DNA of 64,000 nucleotides from DASZIT01 sp963819695. GTDB taxonomy: Bacteria > Actinomycetota > Acidimicrobiia > Acidimicrobiales > RAAP-2. The stretch lies in the NCBI GenBank assembly GCA_963819695.1, contig CAWFXD010000001.1:868001-932000 (forward strand), written 5' to 3'. Below, piece after piece: positions 42,951 through 52,249 of the stretch (position 1 is the first letter of the stretch; each line of letters begins with the position of its first letter). The notes below the pieces were generated by a model, which searched no databases, was not told the origin of the DNA, and saw only the letters and a list, made by a program, of their open reading frames with translations. A program made the position numbers and the translations under genes.

Positions 42951-43961
42951 ATGTCGGTTGGGAATCGACCGCATCCATCGATGCCATCGGAATCCGGGGA
43001 TCATGGCAAACGTCAAAGCGAAGACGAACGCACCGGCGGACCTGCCCTCGGCGGTCGGCACCTTCCGGCAGAGAGCGATCTTCATCCGATGAGCCTCTAT
43101 GAGGCGGGAGCCGGAGACGCGGACGGGTGGGACGTCACCATCATCGTGCCCTTCTACAATCCCGGCCCCCGGTTCGGATCCCATCTCGCCGCCGTCGTCG
43201 ACGTCCTGGAGGGGTCGGGGTCGACCTTCGAGGTCATCGCCGTCTCGGACGGCAGTACCGAGGCCAGTCAGCAAGTGGTGGCCAAGTTCGCCGAACACGG
43301 GGTCCGGTTGATCACCATGGCCAGCAACAGCGGCAAGGGCTCGGCGCTGCGGGCGGGAATGGTCGAGGCGCGGGGTCGCTATGTGGGGTTCATCGATGCC
43401 GACGGTGACATCCCCGCGGCCATCATCTCCCGTTTCATCGAGCTGACCCGATCCGACGAGGCGCCCGACATCATCCTCGGCAGCAAGCGTCACCCGGAGT
43501 CCGAGGTGGTGTACCCGGTACTGCGGCATATCTACTCGTGGTGTTACCAGGTCCTGATCGGGATTCTCTACCACCTCCCCGTGCGGGACACTCAGACCGG
43601 CATCAAATTCGTCCGCCGGGACGTGCTCTCGGCGGTGGTGCCGAGGATGTTGGAGAAGCGCTTCGCCTTCGACCTCGAGTTGCTGGTCGTGGCCCGGCAT
43701 CTGGGATACCGGCGGGTGGTCGAGGCACCGGTGGAGATCGGTGAGCGCTTCTCGAGCACGGTGTCGATCCATGCCGTCCGGGGCATCGTCCTCGACACCT
43801 TGGCCATCTTCTACCGCCTCCACATCCTCAAGTACTACGACCGTCCCCACGAGGTCGAGGTCGCTCCGGTGACCTCCCAGTCGTCCCTGACTCCATCCCC
43901 CCCGCTCACCGCCACCGACGCGCCCGGACCTCGGGAAACCACCCTGGACGTACCCTCCTAG
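42951..43961 (+). CDS. Family 2 glycosyltransferase (dolichyl/polyprenyl-phosphate sugar transferase-like)
   Basis: A 336-aa GT2. VTIIVPFYNPGPRFG opens the Rossmann-like fold, AVSDGST is the nucleotide loop, and GFIDADGDIP holds the metal-binding DxD motif, with GSKRHPESEV following. This matches polyprenyl-phosphate mannosyl/glucosyl transferases (DPM1-like, here without C-terminal membrane segments). Several ATGs are in frame; the first, at 42951, has GCGGAG close by, while that at 43089 cannot be excluded. Confidence 0.88.
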   Translation: MSVGNRPHPSMPSESGDHGKRQSEDERTGGPALGGRHLPAESDLHPMSLYEAGAGDADGWDVTIIVPFYNPGPRFGSHLAAVVDVLEGSGSTFEVIAVSDGSTEASQQVVAKFAEHGVRLITMASNSGKGSALRAGMVEARGRYVGFIDADGDIPAAIISRFIELTRSDEAPDIILGSKRHPESEVVYPVLRHIYSWCYQVLIGILYHLPVRDTQTGIKFVRRDVLSAVVPRMLEKRFAFDLELLVVARHLGYRRVVEAPVEIGERFSSTVSIHAVRGIVLDTLAIFYRLHILKYYDRPHEVEVAPVTSQSSLTPSPPLTATDAPGPRETTLDVPS

Positions 43962-44014
43962 CGGCCGGCCGCGAGACCGGCGTCAGGTCGCCCCCTGTTA
44001 CAGTCAGCCCCGAT

Positions 44015-45619
44015 ATGACGGCGCGTCAGATTGAGGGGGAGTTCACCACCGTGGTCGAAGTCCTGCGGGCGGCGGCCTCGGTGAACGAGGACGTCGAGGC
44101 CTACGTGGAGCCGGCGGTGGGGGCGACCCCGAGGCGGGCGCTGACCTTCGGGCAGTGGAACCGGGCGGCCGATGGTGTCGCCGGCCTGTTGACCGACCGG
44201 GGTGTGACCCGGGGCTCGGTCGTCTGCCTGATCCTGCCGTCCTCCCTCGACTACATGGTCTGCTTCGCCGCCGCCACCCGGGTGGGGGCGGTGACCTCGG
44301 GGATCAACCCCCGGCTCGGCGGTCATGAAGTCCGGTCGATTCTCGATCGCACCCGACCGACGGTGACGGTCATCGATGACGGCGCCGAACCCCCCGACGG
44401 ACCCGCCGGCAGGGTGATGCACCGCACAGAAGTGGCATCGGCCTTTGCCGGCGCCGCGCCCGGCTCCTGGCCGGACCTGGAGCCGACCGATCCGGTGGCC
44501 GTGGTCTGGACCAGCGGCACCACCGGGCTCCCGAAAGGCGCGGTGTTCGACCATCGACGGATGGCCGCGGTGGCGGCCGGCACCGATGTACTTTCCGAGT
44601 CGGGTGATCGCCGTCTCTCCCCACTGCCGTTCGCCCACGTCGGGTCCATGACCCGCACCTGGGACGAGGCCCTCCACGGGGTGACCACGGTCATCACCCC
44701 CACCCCCTGGAAGGCGGCCGACTGCATCTCGGTGATGGCCGAGGAACGGATCACCGTCGGCCAGGGCGTCCCCACCCAGTGGGCCCTGATGTTGGCCGAG
44801 CCCGCGCTCGCCACCGCCGAACTCTCGTCGCTCCGGCTCATCGGTACCGGGGCGTCCCGGGTGCCCGCCGAACTGGTGGCGGCGCTGCGCGACCGGTTCG
44901 GGGTCCCGGTGGTCGTTCGGTACACCTCGACGGAAGCTTCGCTGGGTACCGGCACCGTCCCCGGCGATCCCGACGAGGTAATCGCCACCACCGTCGGCCG
45001 TCCGGTTCCCGGAGTGTCGCTGGCCATCGTCGACGAGGAGGGTTCCGAGGTCGGTGCCGGGGAAGTCGGCCGGGTGCGGATCCGATCCGGGGCGGTGATG
45101 CTGGGCTACTGGGGCGGGCCTCCCACCGGCCCCGGTATCGACGGCGTGGTCTTCGATGCGGCGGCCACCCGGTCGGTGCTCGGCGACGACGGATGGCTTA
45201 CCACCGGTGACTTCGGCTTGGTGGACACCGGCGGCAATCTTCATCTGGTCGGGCGGGCCAACGAGATGTACATCCGCGGCGGGTACAACGTCTATCCGGC
45301 CGAGGTGGAGTCGGCGCTCTCCGCCCATCCGGCCGTCGCCCAGGTGGCGGTGGTGGGCACCCCCGACCCGGTCCTCGGCGAGATCGGGGTGGCCTTCGTG
45401 GTCCCGGCCGACGACGCCGATGTGTCCCTGGCCGACCTCCGGTCCTGGGCGGCGGTGTCGCTGGCCGACTACAAGTCCCCCGACCGCCTGGCGGTGGTCG
45501 AGTCCCTGCCGGTCACCTCGATGATGAAGGTGGACAAGCGGGCTCTGGCCCAACCGGCCGCCGAGGCGGCCGCCCACGACCGTCACCTGCAATCCACAAC
45601 CACAGCGAGGAATTCATGA
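44015..45619 (+). CDS. Acyl-CoA ligase (ANL superfamily)
   Basis: A 534-aa adenylate-forming ligase. The AMP-binding loop VVWTSGTTGLPKGAVF, VRYTSTEASLGTG, WLTTGDFG and the hinge/C-terminal RGGYNVYPAEVESAL and SMMKVDKR are all present; the last supplies the catalytic lysine. It probably activates a carboxylic acid of unknown size. The stop overlaps the next gene (ATGA), so it is translationally coupled to a protein with tandem dimeric alpha/beta-barrel domains. Confidence 0.92.
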   Translation: MTARQIEGEFTTVVEVLRAAASVNEDVEAYVEPAVGATPRRALTFGQWNRAADGVAGLLTDRGVTRGSVVCLILPSSLDYMVCFAAATRVGAVTSGINPRLGGHEVRSILDRTRPTVTVIDDGAEPPDGPAGRVMHRTEVASAFAGAAPGSWPDLEPTDPVAVVWTSGTTGLPKGAVFDHRRMAAVAAGTDVLSESGDRRLSPLPFAHVGSMTRTWDEALHGVTTVITPTPWKAADCISVMAEERITVGQGVPTQWALMLAEPALATAELSSLRLIGTGASRVPAELVAALRDRFGVPVVVRYTSTEASLGTGTVPGDPDEVIATTVGRPVPGVSLAIVDEEGSEVGAGEVGRVRIRSGAVMLGYWGGPPTGPGIDGVVFDAAATRSVLGDDGWLTTGDFGLVDTGGNLHLVGRANEMYIRGGYNVYPAEVESALSAHPAVAQVAVVGTPDPVLGEIGVAFVVPADDADVSLADLRSWAAVSLADYKSPDRLAVVESLPVTSMMKVDKRALAQPAAEAAAHDRHLQSTTTARNS

Positions 45620-46452
45620 CCGACCGATCCGTACCTGCCACCGGCGGCGTCACCGACGACCCCATCCGGTTGGGCACCATGCTGTACACCCTGGTGGAAC
45701 CGCACAAGGGTCACGAGGTGACCTACAACCGCTGGTACGAGCGGGATCATTTCTACGCGGGGTGCCAGATCGGCGCCTACAACTTCTCCGGCGCCCGCTT
45801 CGTGGCCACCTCCGACCTGAAGGAACTGCGGCTGCCCGAGGGCCCGTCGCCCATCACCGCGGATCCGCAGATCGGTACCTACCTCGGCGTCTACTACGTC
45901 CTCGACGGCCACCACGCCGAGTGGAACCGGTGGGCCGTCGACCAGGTCAACGTGCTGCATGCCGCCGGACGGATGTTCGACCAGCGTGACCACATCCACA
46001 CCGGCCTCTACCGGTTCGAATGGGAGGAGCGTCGCGACAGCGACGGGGTACCCGCCGAGTTGACCCTCGATCACCGGTTCGCCGGCATGGTGTCAGTCTT
46101 CATCGAGCCGATCGACGGGATGGAGCCGGCCCAGTTGGCCGCCTGGTACCGCGACGACTATCTCCCTGCGGTGCTCCCCGGCTCGCCGGTGGCCACCGTG
46201 CTTGCCTTCTCGCCGTTGCCGCTGCTGGCCGATGCCCCGGGTGACGTTCCCCGGGACGCGACGGCGGACCGCCGCCTGTTGCTGCTGTGGTTCCTCGATG
46301 ACGCACCCGCCGACTCGTGGGGCCAGGTCTTCGCCGGGCAGGGGGAGACGTTGGCGTCCTCGGGATTGGGCCGACTGCTGTGGGCGTCCCCGTTCATCGG
46401 GACCGTTCCCGGGACCGACACCTATACCGATCAGTTATGGTCCGAGAGCTGA
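45616..46452 (+). CDS. Tandem EthD-like (dimeric alpha/beta barrel) protein, function unknown
   Basis: A 278-aa protein with two related halves. Each contains a W-Y-x-x-D motif: YNRWYERDHFYAG near residue 38 and AWYRDDYLPAV near 175, as in EthD-type ferredoxin-like barrels found beside P450 and ligase operons. The first half also carries an extra DHIHTGLYRF segment. No catalytic residues can be named. It is coupled to the ligase upstream by ATGA, and the ligase that follows starts 79 bp later, so it likely helps process or carry the same metabolite. Confidence 0.7.
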   Translation: MTDRSVPATGGVTDDPIRLGTMLYTLVEPHKGHEVTYNRWYERDHFYAGCQIGAYNFSGARFVATSDLKELRLPEGPSPITADPQIGTYLGVYYVLDGHHAEWNRWAVDQVNVLHAAGRMFDQRDHIHTGLYRFEWEERRDSDGVPAELTLDHRFAGMVSVFIEPIDGMEPAQLAAWYRDDYLPAVLPGSPVATVLAFSPLPLLADAPGDVPRDATADRRLLLLWFLDDAPADSWGQVFAGQGETLASSGLGRLLWASPFIGTVPGTDTYTDQLWSES

Positions 46453-46531
46453 CGGTCGGATGTCGGGCGACATCTGATCGCCTTCTGTACGTTCTCGACA
46501 CGCAGACCCACCGGCTGTGGAGGAAGGACCT

Positions 46532-48145
46532 ATGACCGACTTCATCGAAGAGCTGGCGGAGCGCACCACCGGTCGCGGATGGGTGGGCGCGCCGTCGCTG
46601 TGGGAGCTGATCGAACGGCGCTCGGCCCGCACTCCCGACGCGGTCCTGGCCCGGGACGACACCGGACGCCAGATCACCTACGGCGAGTACCGCCAGGCCT
46701 GTCGGTCGGCCGCCGCCGGTCTGTGGGCCGACTTCTCGGTGGGCGAGGGCACCTCGGTGAGTTGGGAGCTTCCCACCTGGATCGAATCCCTGGTGCTGGT
46801 GGGCGCCCTGGCCCGGTTGGGGGCTCGGCAGAACCCGCTCATCCCCATCTACCGGAGCCGGGAGGTGGGTTTCATCACCGAGCAGAGCGAGGCGTCGCTG
46901 CTGATCGTCCCCACCACTTACCGGGGCTTCGATTTCGCCGCCATGGCCGAGGAGATCGCCAAGCCGCGCCCAGAGATGCGGGTGTTGGTAGCCGACCGGT
47001 CGCTGCCCGAGGGTGACCCCGCCGGGCTTCCCCCGGTCCGGCGGCTGCCGGAGTTCGCCGCCGATGCCCCCATCCGGTGGCTCTTCTACACCTCGGGGAC
47101 CACCGCCGATCCCAAGGGCGCCCAGCACACCGATCTCACCGTGATGGCGTCGGCCCTGGCCATGGCCGAATGCCTCGATATGAACGCCGACGACGTCTCC
47201 GCGCTGGTCTTCCCCTTCACCCACATCGGTGGCATCGCCTGGCTGATGGCGGCCATGTTCACCGGCTGCACCCTGCTGGTCACCGAAGCGTTCGACCCGA
47301 CGACGACGCCGTCGTTCCTGGCGGCCAACGGTGTCACGGTGGCAGGGTCGGGCACCCCCTTCCACCTGGCCTACCTGGCCGCTCAGCGGGCAGCCGGTGC
47401 GGAGTCGATCTTCCCCCGGGTCCGTTCGTTCCCCGGCGGCGGCGCCCCCAAGCCTCCTCAACTCCACTACGACCTGAAGTCCGAGATCGGCGGCATCGGC
47501 ATCGTCTCGGGCTACGGGCTCACCGAGGCCCCCATCGTGGTGATGGCCCGGACCTTCGACCCGGATCAGAAGTTGGCCGATACCGAGGGCCCCGCCACCC
47601 CCGGGGTCACCCTCAAGGTGGTGGACCTCGACGGGAAGCTGGCTCCCGCCGGGGTGGAAGGCGAGATCCGGGTGAAGGGACCCCAGGTCATCACCGGCTA
47701 CCTCGATCCTTCCCTCGACGCCGAGGCTTTCGACGATGAGGGGTTCTTCCGGAGTGGCGACCTCGGGATCGTCGACGCCGATGGCTACGTCACCATCACC
47801 GGGCGGTTGAAGGACGTCATCATCCGCAATGGCGAGAACATCTCGGCCAAGGAAGTGGAGGACCTGCTCTATTCCCACCCGGCGGTGGCCGACGTGGCCG
47901 TCATCGGCCTACCCGATGCCAAGACGGGGGAGCGGGCCTGCGCAGTGGTGGCGGTCAAGGAGGGCGAGACCTTCTCCTTCGACGACATGGTGACCTTCTT
48001 GAAGGAACGGGACCTGCGGGTCCAGGCCGTTCCCGAGCAGCTCGAGCTGGTTCCGGCGGTGCCGCGGAATCCGGCCGGGAAGATCCTCAAACACAAGCTG
48101 CGTGAAGAGTTCGCGCCGTCTTCGAACACAAGGAGCACGACATGA
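46532..48145 (+). CDS. Acyl-CoA ligase (ANL superfamily)
   Basis: A 537-aa ligase. The AMP-binding loop LFYTSGTTADPKGAQ, GYGLTEAP, FFRSGDLG and RNGENISAKEVEDL are typical, with the catalytic lysine in RNPAGKILKHKLR near the end. The ATG at 46532 is chosen since GGAGGAAGGA lies just before it. It overlaps the next SDR gene by ATGA, so the two are co-translated. A second ligase in this block suggests several successive activation steps. Confidence 0.92.
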   Translation: MTDFIEELAERTTGRGWVGAPSLWELIERRSARTPDAVLARDDTGRQITYGEYRQACRSAAAGLWADFSVGEGTSVSWELPTWIESLVLVGALARLGARQNPLIPIYRSREVGFITEQSEASLLIVPTTYRGFDFAAMAEEIAKPRPEMRVLVADRSLPEGDPAGLPPVRRLPEFAADAPIRWLFYTSGTTADPKGAQHTDLTVMASALAMAECLDMNADDVSALVFPFTHIGGIAWLMAAMFTGCTLLVTEAFDPTTTPSFLAANGVTVAGSGTPFHLAYLAAQRAAGAESIFPRVRSFPGGGAPKPPQLHYDLKSEIGGIGIVSGYGLTEAPIVVMARTFDPDQKLADTEGPATPGVTLKVVDLDGKLAPAGVEGEIRVKGPQVITGYLDPSLDAEAFDDEGFFRSGDLGIVDADGYVTITGRLKDVIIRNGENISAKEVEDLLYSHPAVADVAVIGLPDAKTGERACAVVAVKEGETFSFDDMVTFLKERDLRVQAVPEQLELVPAVPRNPAGKILKHKLREEFAPSSNTRSTT

Positions 48146-48972
48146 GCCCGATCAAACGAGTCACTCTCGGCCAGGGCGGCAGCGAACACGATGCCGCCAA
48201 CGCCGCCATCCGCGGATTCGTCGGTCATCGGTTCACCGGCAAGGTGGCGGTGGTCACCGGGGCCGGCTCGGGCATCGGCCAGGCGGTGGCTCTCCGGCTG
48301 GCCGCCGAGGGGGCGGAGGTGGCCGCCCTCGATATCGCCGAGGAAGGTTTGAAGTCGACGGTCGAACAGATCGCCGCGGCCGGCGGTCAGTCGGTCGCCC
48401 TCAGTTGCGACGTGAGCTCGGAGGAGTCGGTGATCGCCGCGGTGGCGGCGGCGGTCGACGCCTTCGGCCCACCCACGGTGGTGTGCAATGTGGCCGGCAT
48501 CGGCGGGTTCTTCAACACCGTCGACATGCCCCTCGAGCGCTGGGACAAGATCATCGCGGTCAACCTGACCGGTACGTTCCTGGTCTGCAAGGCCACCCTT
48601 CCCCACCTGCTCGAGCTCGGCGGCTGCATCGTCAACGTGGCCTCCAATGCCGGCATCATGGGCCAGGCGTACTCCGCCGCCTACTGCGCCTCCAAGGCCG
48701 GGGTGCTGATGTTCTCCAAGGCCCTGGCCGCCGAGTACCTGAGCCGGGGGGTGCGGGTGAACGTGATCGCCCCCGGTGGGGTGGACACCCCGTTGGTGGG
48801 GAAGTTCGAGCTTCCCGAAGGGGGCGACTTCAACGAGCTGAAGAGGATCATGTCGCCCCTGGGGTTCTCCACCCCGGCCGAGATGGCCGGGTCGGTCGCC
48901 TTTTTGGCCTCCGACGAGTCCTCGTACACCACCGGTGCGGTGCTGTCGGTGGACGGGGGACTGACCATCTGA
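48142..48972 (+). CDS. Short-chain dehydrogenase/reductase
   Basis: A 276-aa SDR with TGAGSGIG for NAD(P), CNVAGIGG, VASNAGIMG and the catalytic YCASKAG. The cofactor region LDIAEEGL contains an Asp at the end of beta-2, which favours NAD. It begins inside the upstream ligase stop (ATGA) with AAGGAG at the usual distance. Probably oxidises a ring or beta-hydroxy group in the same pathway as its ligase neighbours. Confidence 0.93.
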   Translation: MSPIKRVTLGQGGSEHDAANAAIRGFVGHRFTGKVAVVTGAGSGIGQAVALRLAAEGAEVAALDIAEEGLKSTVEQIAAAGGQSVALSCDVSSEESVIAAVAAAVDAFGPPTVVCNVAGIGGFFNTVDMPLERWDKIIAVNLTGTFLVCKATLPHLLELGGCIVNVASNAGIMGQAYSAAYCASKAGVLMFSKALAAEYLSRGVRVNVIAPGGVDTPLVGKFELPEGGDFNELKRIMSPLGFSTPAEMAGSVAFLASDESSYTTGAVLSVDGGLTI

Positions 48973-49021
48973 GGGGCGCGCCGCGACCCGCCGGTTTCCC
49001 GATTCCTGGTAGCAAAGGGAC

Positions 49022-50677
49022 ATGAGTGAAGCAACCGTCGCCGATCTCCTGCGGGCGCGGGCCGGGGACGACCACCCGGCACTTCTCTTCGAGGACGAGC
49101 GCTACTCCTGGGCCGAGTTCGTCGACGCCGCCGGCATCCGGGCGGGGCTGGCTCAGACGCAGCGGCGGGACGGGCCGTTCCACATCGGAATCCTCCTCGA
49201 CAACGTGCCGGAATTCCTGTTCTGGATCGCCGGCTCGGCCCTGGTGGGCGCCAGCGCGGTGGGTATCAACCCGACCCGGCGCGGTGGCGAGCTTGCCCAC
49301 GACATCCGCCACACCGATTGCCAGCTGATCGTCACTGACCGCGCCCACCTGCCTCTCCTCGAGGGAGTCGACACCGGCGTCGAGCCCGGACGGATCATTC
49401 TCATCGACACCCCCGACTATGCGGTGTCGATTGCCGCCCTCGCCGGAGTCGGCCTGCCGATCGCCGAGGTGAGTGGGTCGGACCACTTGTTGCTGCTGTT
49501 CACCTCCGGATCCACCGGGGCGCCCAAGGCGGTGATCTGCAGCCAGCGGCGCCTAGCCGCCATCGCCACCATGACCCCGGGCAAATTCGGCATCTCCCGG
49601 GACACGGTCACCTACCAGTCGATGCCGCTGTTCCACGGCAACGCGCTGATGGCCAACTGGGCCCCGGTCCTCGGCGCCGGGGCGACCATGGCCATGGCCA
49701 GGAGGTTCTCCGCCACCAGGTTCCTCCCCGACGTTCGACGGTTCGGGGCTTCGTACTTCAACTACGTTGGCCGCTCGTTGGCCTACGTGCTGGCCACCCC
49801 CGAAGCCGCCGACGACGCCGACAATCCGCTGAGGCTCGGATTCGGGACCGAGGCGTCGGCCCGGGACATGGAGACGTTCACCCGCCGGTTCGGCTGTGAG
49901 CTGTTGGAGAACTACGGCTCGAGCGAAGGCGCCATCAACACCGAGAAGCCGGCGGGGGCACCGGCCAACTCCATCGGCATGCCGCGCCCGGGAACCGATG
50001 TGGCCATTGTCGACCCCGCCACCCGCCGCGAGTGTCCGCCGGCCCGCTTCGACGCCGAAGGCGGACTGGTCAACGGCCACGAGGCCATCGGGGAGATCGT
50101 GGGTCGGAACGTGGTCGGGTCGTTCGAGGGCTATTACAACAACGCCGAGGCCGAAGCCGAGCGGATCCGGAACGGCTGGTACTGGAGCGGCGACCTCGGC
50201 TACCGCGACGGGGACGGATGGTTCTACTTCGCCGGTCGGGGCGGGGACTGGCTCCGGGTCGACAGCGAGAACTTCGCCGCGGCTCCCATCGAGCGGATCC
50301 TCTCCCGCTACCCGACCGCGGTGATGGTGGCCGTCTACCCGGTTCCCGACGCCCGCACCGGCGACCAGGTGATGGTGGCCATGGAGCTGGAGCCGGGCGC
50401 CTCGTTCGATCCGGTCGGGTTCCACGGTTTCCTCGCCGCCCAGCCCGACCTCGGGACCAAGTGGATGCCCCGGTTCGTGCGGATCGTGACCGAGATGCCG
50501 CTCACCGCCTCCAACAAGGTGCAGAAGCAGTCGCTGCGGACCGAACGGTGGGAGACATCGGACCCGGTGTACTGGCAACCGGTGCGGAACGGGCCCTACC
50601 AGCCCTTGGACGCCGCCCAGGTCGCTGACCTCCGTGACGAGTTCCGAGCCCACGGTCGGGCGGCAGCTCTCGGGTAG
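49022..50677 (+). CDS. FadD17-like acyl-CoA ligase
   Basis: A 551-aa ligase of the ANL fold. The AMP-binding loop LLLFTSGSTGAPKAVI and ENYGSSEGA are present, with YWSGDLGYRDGDGWFYFAGR and WLRVDSENFAAAPIERIL near the C-terminal domain, and the catalytic lysine in NKVQKQSLR. The sequence FEGYYNNAEAEAERI and the ADDADNPLR segment are, from memory, close to mycobacterial FadD17. FadD17 lies in the cholesterol-associated region of mycobacteria. AAAGGGA precedes the ATG. Confidence 0.88.
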   Translation: MSEATVADLLRARAGDDHPALLFEDERYSWAEFVDAAGIRAGLAQTQRRDGPFHIGILLDNVPEFLFWIAGSALVGASAVGINPTRRGGELAHDIRHTDCQLIVTDRAHLPLLEGVDTGVEPGRIILIDTPDYAVSIAALAGVGLPIAEVSGSDHLLLLFTSGSTGAPKAVICSQRRLAAIATMTPGKFGISRDTVTYQSMPLFHGNALMANWAPVLGAGATMAMARRFSATRFLPDVRRFGASYFNYVGRSLAYVLATPEAADDADNPLRLGFGTEASARDMETFTRRFGCELLENYGSSEGAINTEKPAGAPANSIGMPRPGTDVAIVDPATRRECPPARFDAEGGLVNGHEAIGEIVGRNVVGSFEGYYNNAEAEAERIRNGWYWSGDLGYRDGDGWFYFAGRGGDWLRVDSENFAAAPIERILSRYPTAVMVAVYPVPDARTGDQVMVAMELEPGASFDPVGFHGFLAAQPDLGTKWMPRFVRIVTEMPLTASNKVQKQSLRTERWETSDPVYWQPVRNGPYQPLDAAQVADLRDEFRAHGRAAALG

Positions 50678-50730
50678 GGACAATCTGATTGGCGTCCCAT
50701 CGAAGCCGGAGTCCGGTAGCGTCGAAGCCT

Positions 50731-51933
50731 ATGGCACGCACGGAAGCCGTTCACGGCTGGGACACCGACTTCGACGTTCTCGACGCCGACTACATCGCCG
50801 ACCCATTCTCCATCTGGGACAAATTGCGCACCACCTGTCCGGTGGCCCACACCGACCGGCGAGGCAGCACCTGGCTACCCACCCGGTATGACGACGTGGT
50901 CGCCCTGGCCCACGATGTCGAGCACTTCAGCTCGCTGGAGGTGGGGGTCATCCCCTTCGACGGCGAAGAGCCCGAGGATCCGGTCCTGCTCTACGGCCTG
51001 CCTCCCATCTCCGCCGATCCGCCCCTCCACACCTGGACCCGACGCCTCCTGCTGCCGTGGTTCTCCCACCACCGGGTCGAGGGCTACGAAGAGCTCACCC
51101 GCCAGTTGTGTGTTGGCCTCATCGACGGGTTCCTGGCCGATGGCCACGCCGATGCGGCCGCCGACTACGCCCAACAGATCCCGGCCCGGGTGATCGCCCG
51201 GATCCTCGGCGTGCCGACCGAACTGGCCGACACCTTCACCGGTTGGGTGCGCGACGTGCTCGAGTTCGCCGACGACGCCGAGCGACGGGCCCGCGGCGTC
51301 GAGGGGCTCCTCGGTTTCTTCATCGAGCAGGTGGAGAAGCGCCGGACCGAACCCGGTGACGATCTGCTCAGCGAGCTGCTGCACACCGAGGTCGAGGGGA
51401 AGCCGCTCGAGGAGAGCGTGGTCCTCGGCATGGGCGCCCTGGTGCTCATCGCCGGGGTGGACACCACCTGGAGCGCCATCGGATCCTCGCTGTGGCATCT
51501 GGCCACCCACCCCGACGACCGGGCCCGCCTGGTGGCCGAACCCTCGCTGATGCCGCTGGCCGTGGAGGAGCTGCTGCGGGCCTACTCGCCGGTGACCATG
51601 GCCCGGATGGTGGCCAAGGACGTCGAGTTCGAGGGCTGCCCGATGAAGGCCGGGGAGAAGGTACTGATGAACTTCCCCGCCGCCAACCGCGACCCCGAGG
51701 CCTTCGACGACGCCGACCGGGTGGTGCTGGACCGGGCCCTCAACCGCCACGTGGCCTTCGGATCCGGCATCCACCGCTGCGCCGGCTCCAACCTCGCCCG
51801 GATGGAGCTGCGGATCGCCCTCGAGGAGTGGCTGGCCCGCATCCCCGAGTTCCACCTCGCCGACCAGGGCGAGGTGACCTGGGCCGGTGGCCAGGTGAGG
51901 GGCCCCCGCATCCTGCCGGTGGTCTTCAGTTGA
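50731..51933 (+). CDS. Cytochrome P450
   Basis: A 400-aa class I bacterial P450. The I-helix oxygen-binding segment is AGVDTTW, the ExxR pair is seen as EELLR, and the heme-binding loop is FGSGIHRCAGSNLAR. The substrate is unknown; camphor- or steroid-type hydroxylation is plausible in this context. The stop overlaps the TTG start of its ferredoxin gene, giving a P450-ferredoxin pair, while a suitable reductase gene lies at 1739. Confidence 0.94.
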   Translation: MARTEAVHGWDTDFDVLDADYIADPFSIWDKLRTTCPVAHTDRRGSTWLPTRYDDVVALAHDVEHFSSLEVGVIPFDGEEPEDPVLLYGLPPISADPPLHTWTRRLLLPWFSHHRVEGYEELTRQLCVGLIDGFLADGHADAAADYAQQIPARVIARILGVPTELADTFTGWVRDVLEFADDAERRARGVEGLLGFFIEQVEKRRTEPGDDLLSELLHTEVEGKPLEESVVLGMGALVLIAGVDTTWSAIGSSLWHLATHPDDRARLVAEPSLMPLAVEELLRAYSPVTMARMVAKDVEFEGCPMKAGEKVLMNFPAANRDPEAFDDADRVVLDRALNRHVAFGSGIHRCAGSNLARMELRIALEEWLARIPEFHLADQGEVTWAGGQVRGPRILPVVFS

Positions 51934-52127
51934 GGATCCGGGTGGATCCCGAAAGGTGTCAGGGCCATGCCCGCTGTTACGCGCTGGCCCCTGAGTTGTT
52001 CGATGTGGATGACTACGGGCAGTCGACGGTCATCGGGGACGGCGCGGTGCCCGCGGGGCTGGAGGACAAGGCCCGTCTGGCCGTGGCCAACTGCCCGGAG
52101 TACGCCATCGAGGAGATCGCCGACTGA
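51930..52127 (+). CDS. P450-partner ferredoxin (3Fe-4S/4Fe-4S type)
   Basis: A 65-aa ferredoxin, TTG start overlapping the P450 stop by 4 bp (TTGA). The cluster ligands are in CQGHARC, where the middle Cys is replaced by His as in P450-associated [3Fe-4S] ferredoxins, and in the C-terminal NCPEYAI. It shuttles electrons from a reductase to the P450. The short length matches the family. Confidence 0.9.
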   Translation: MRIRVDPERCQGHARCYALAPELFDVDDYGQSTVIGDGAVPAGLEDKARLAVANCPEYAIEEIAD

Positions 52128-52249
52128 GCCGAATTCGCGATCGACGACGGCTTCCTCGTCATCGATCCCACCCGGCATAGATGCCGGTGGTGAGCCCGAT
52201 AGCAATTACTCAGCTGGACATGTAGCCGCTCTCGTCCCAGACTTCCGAC

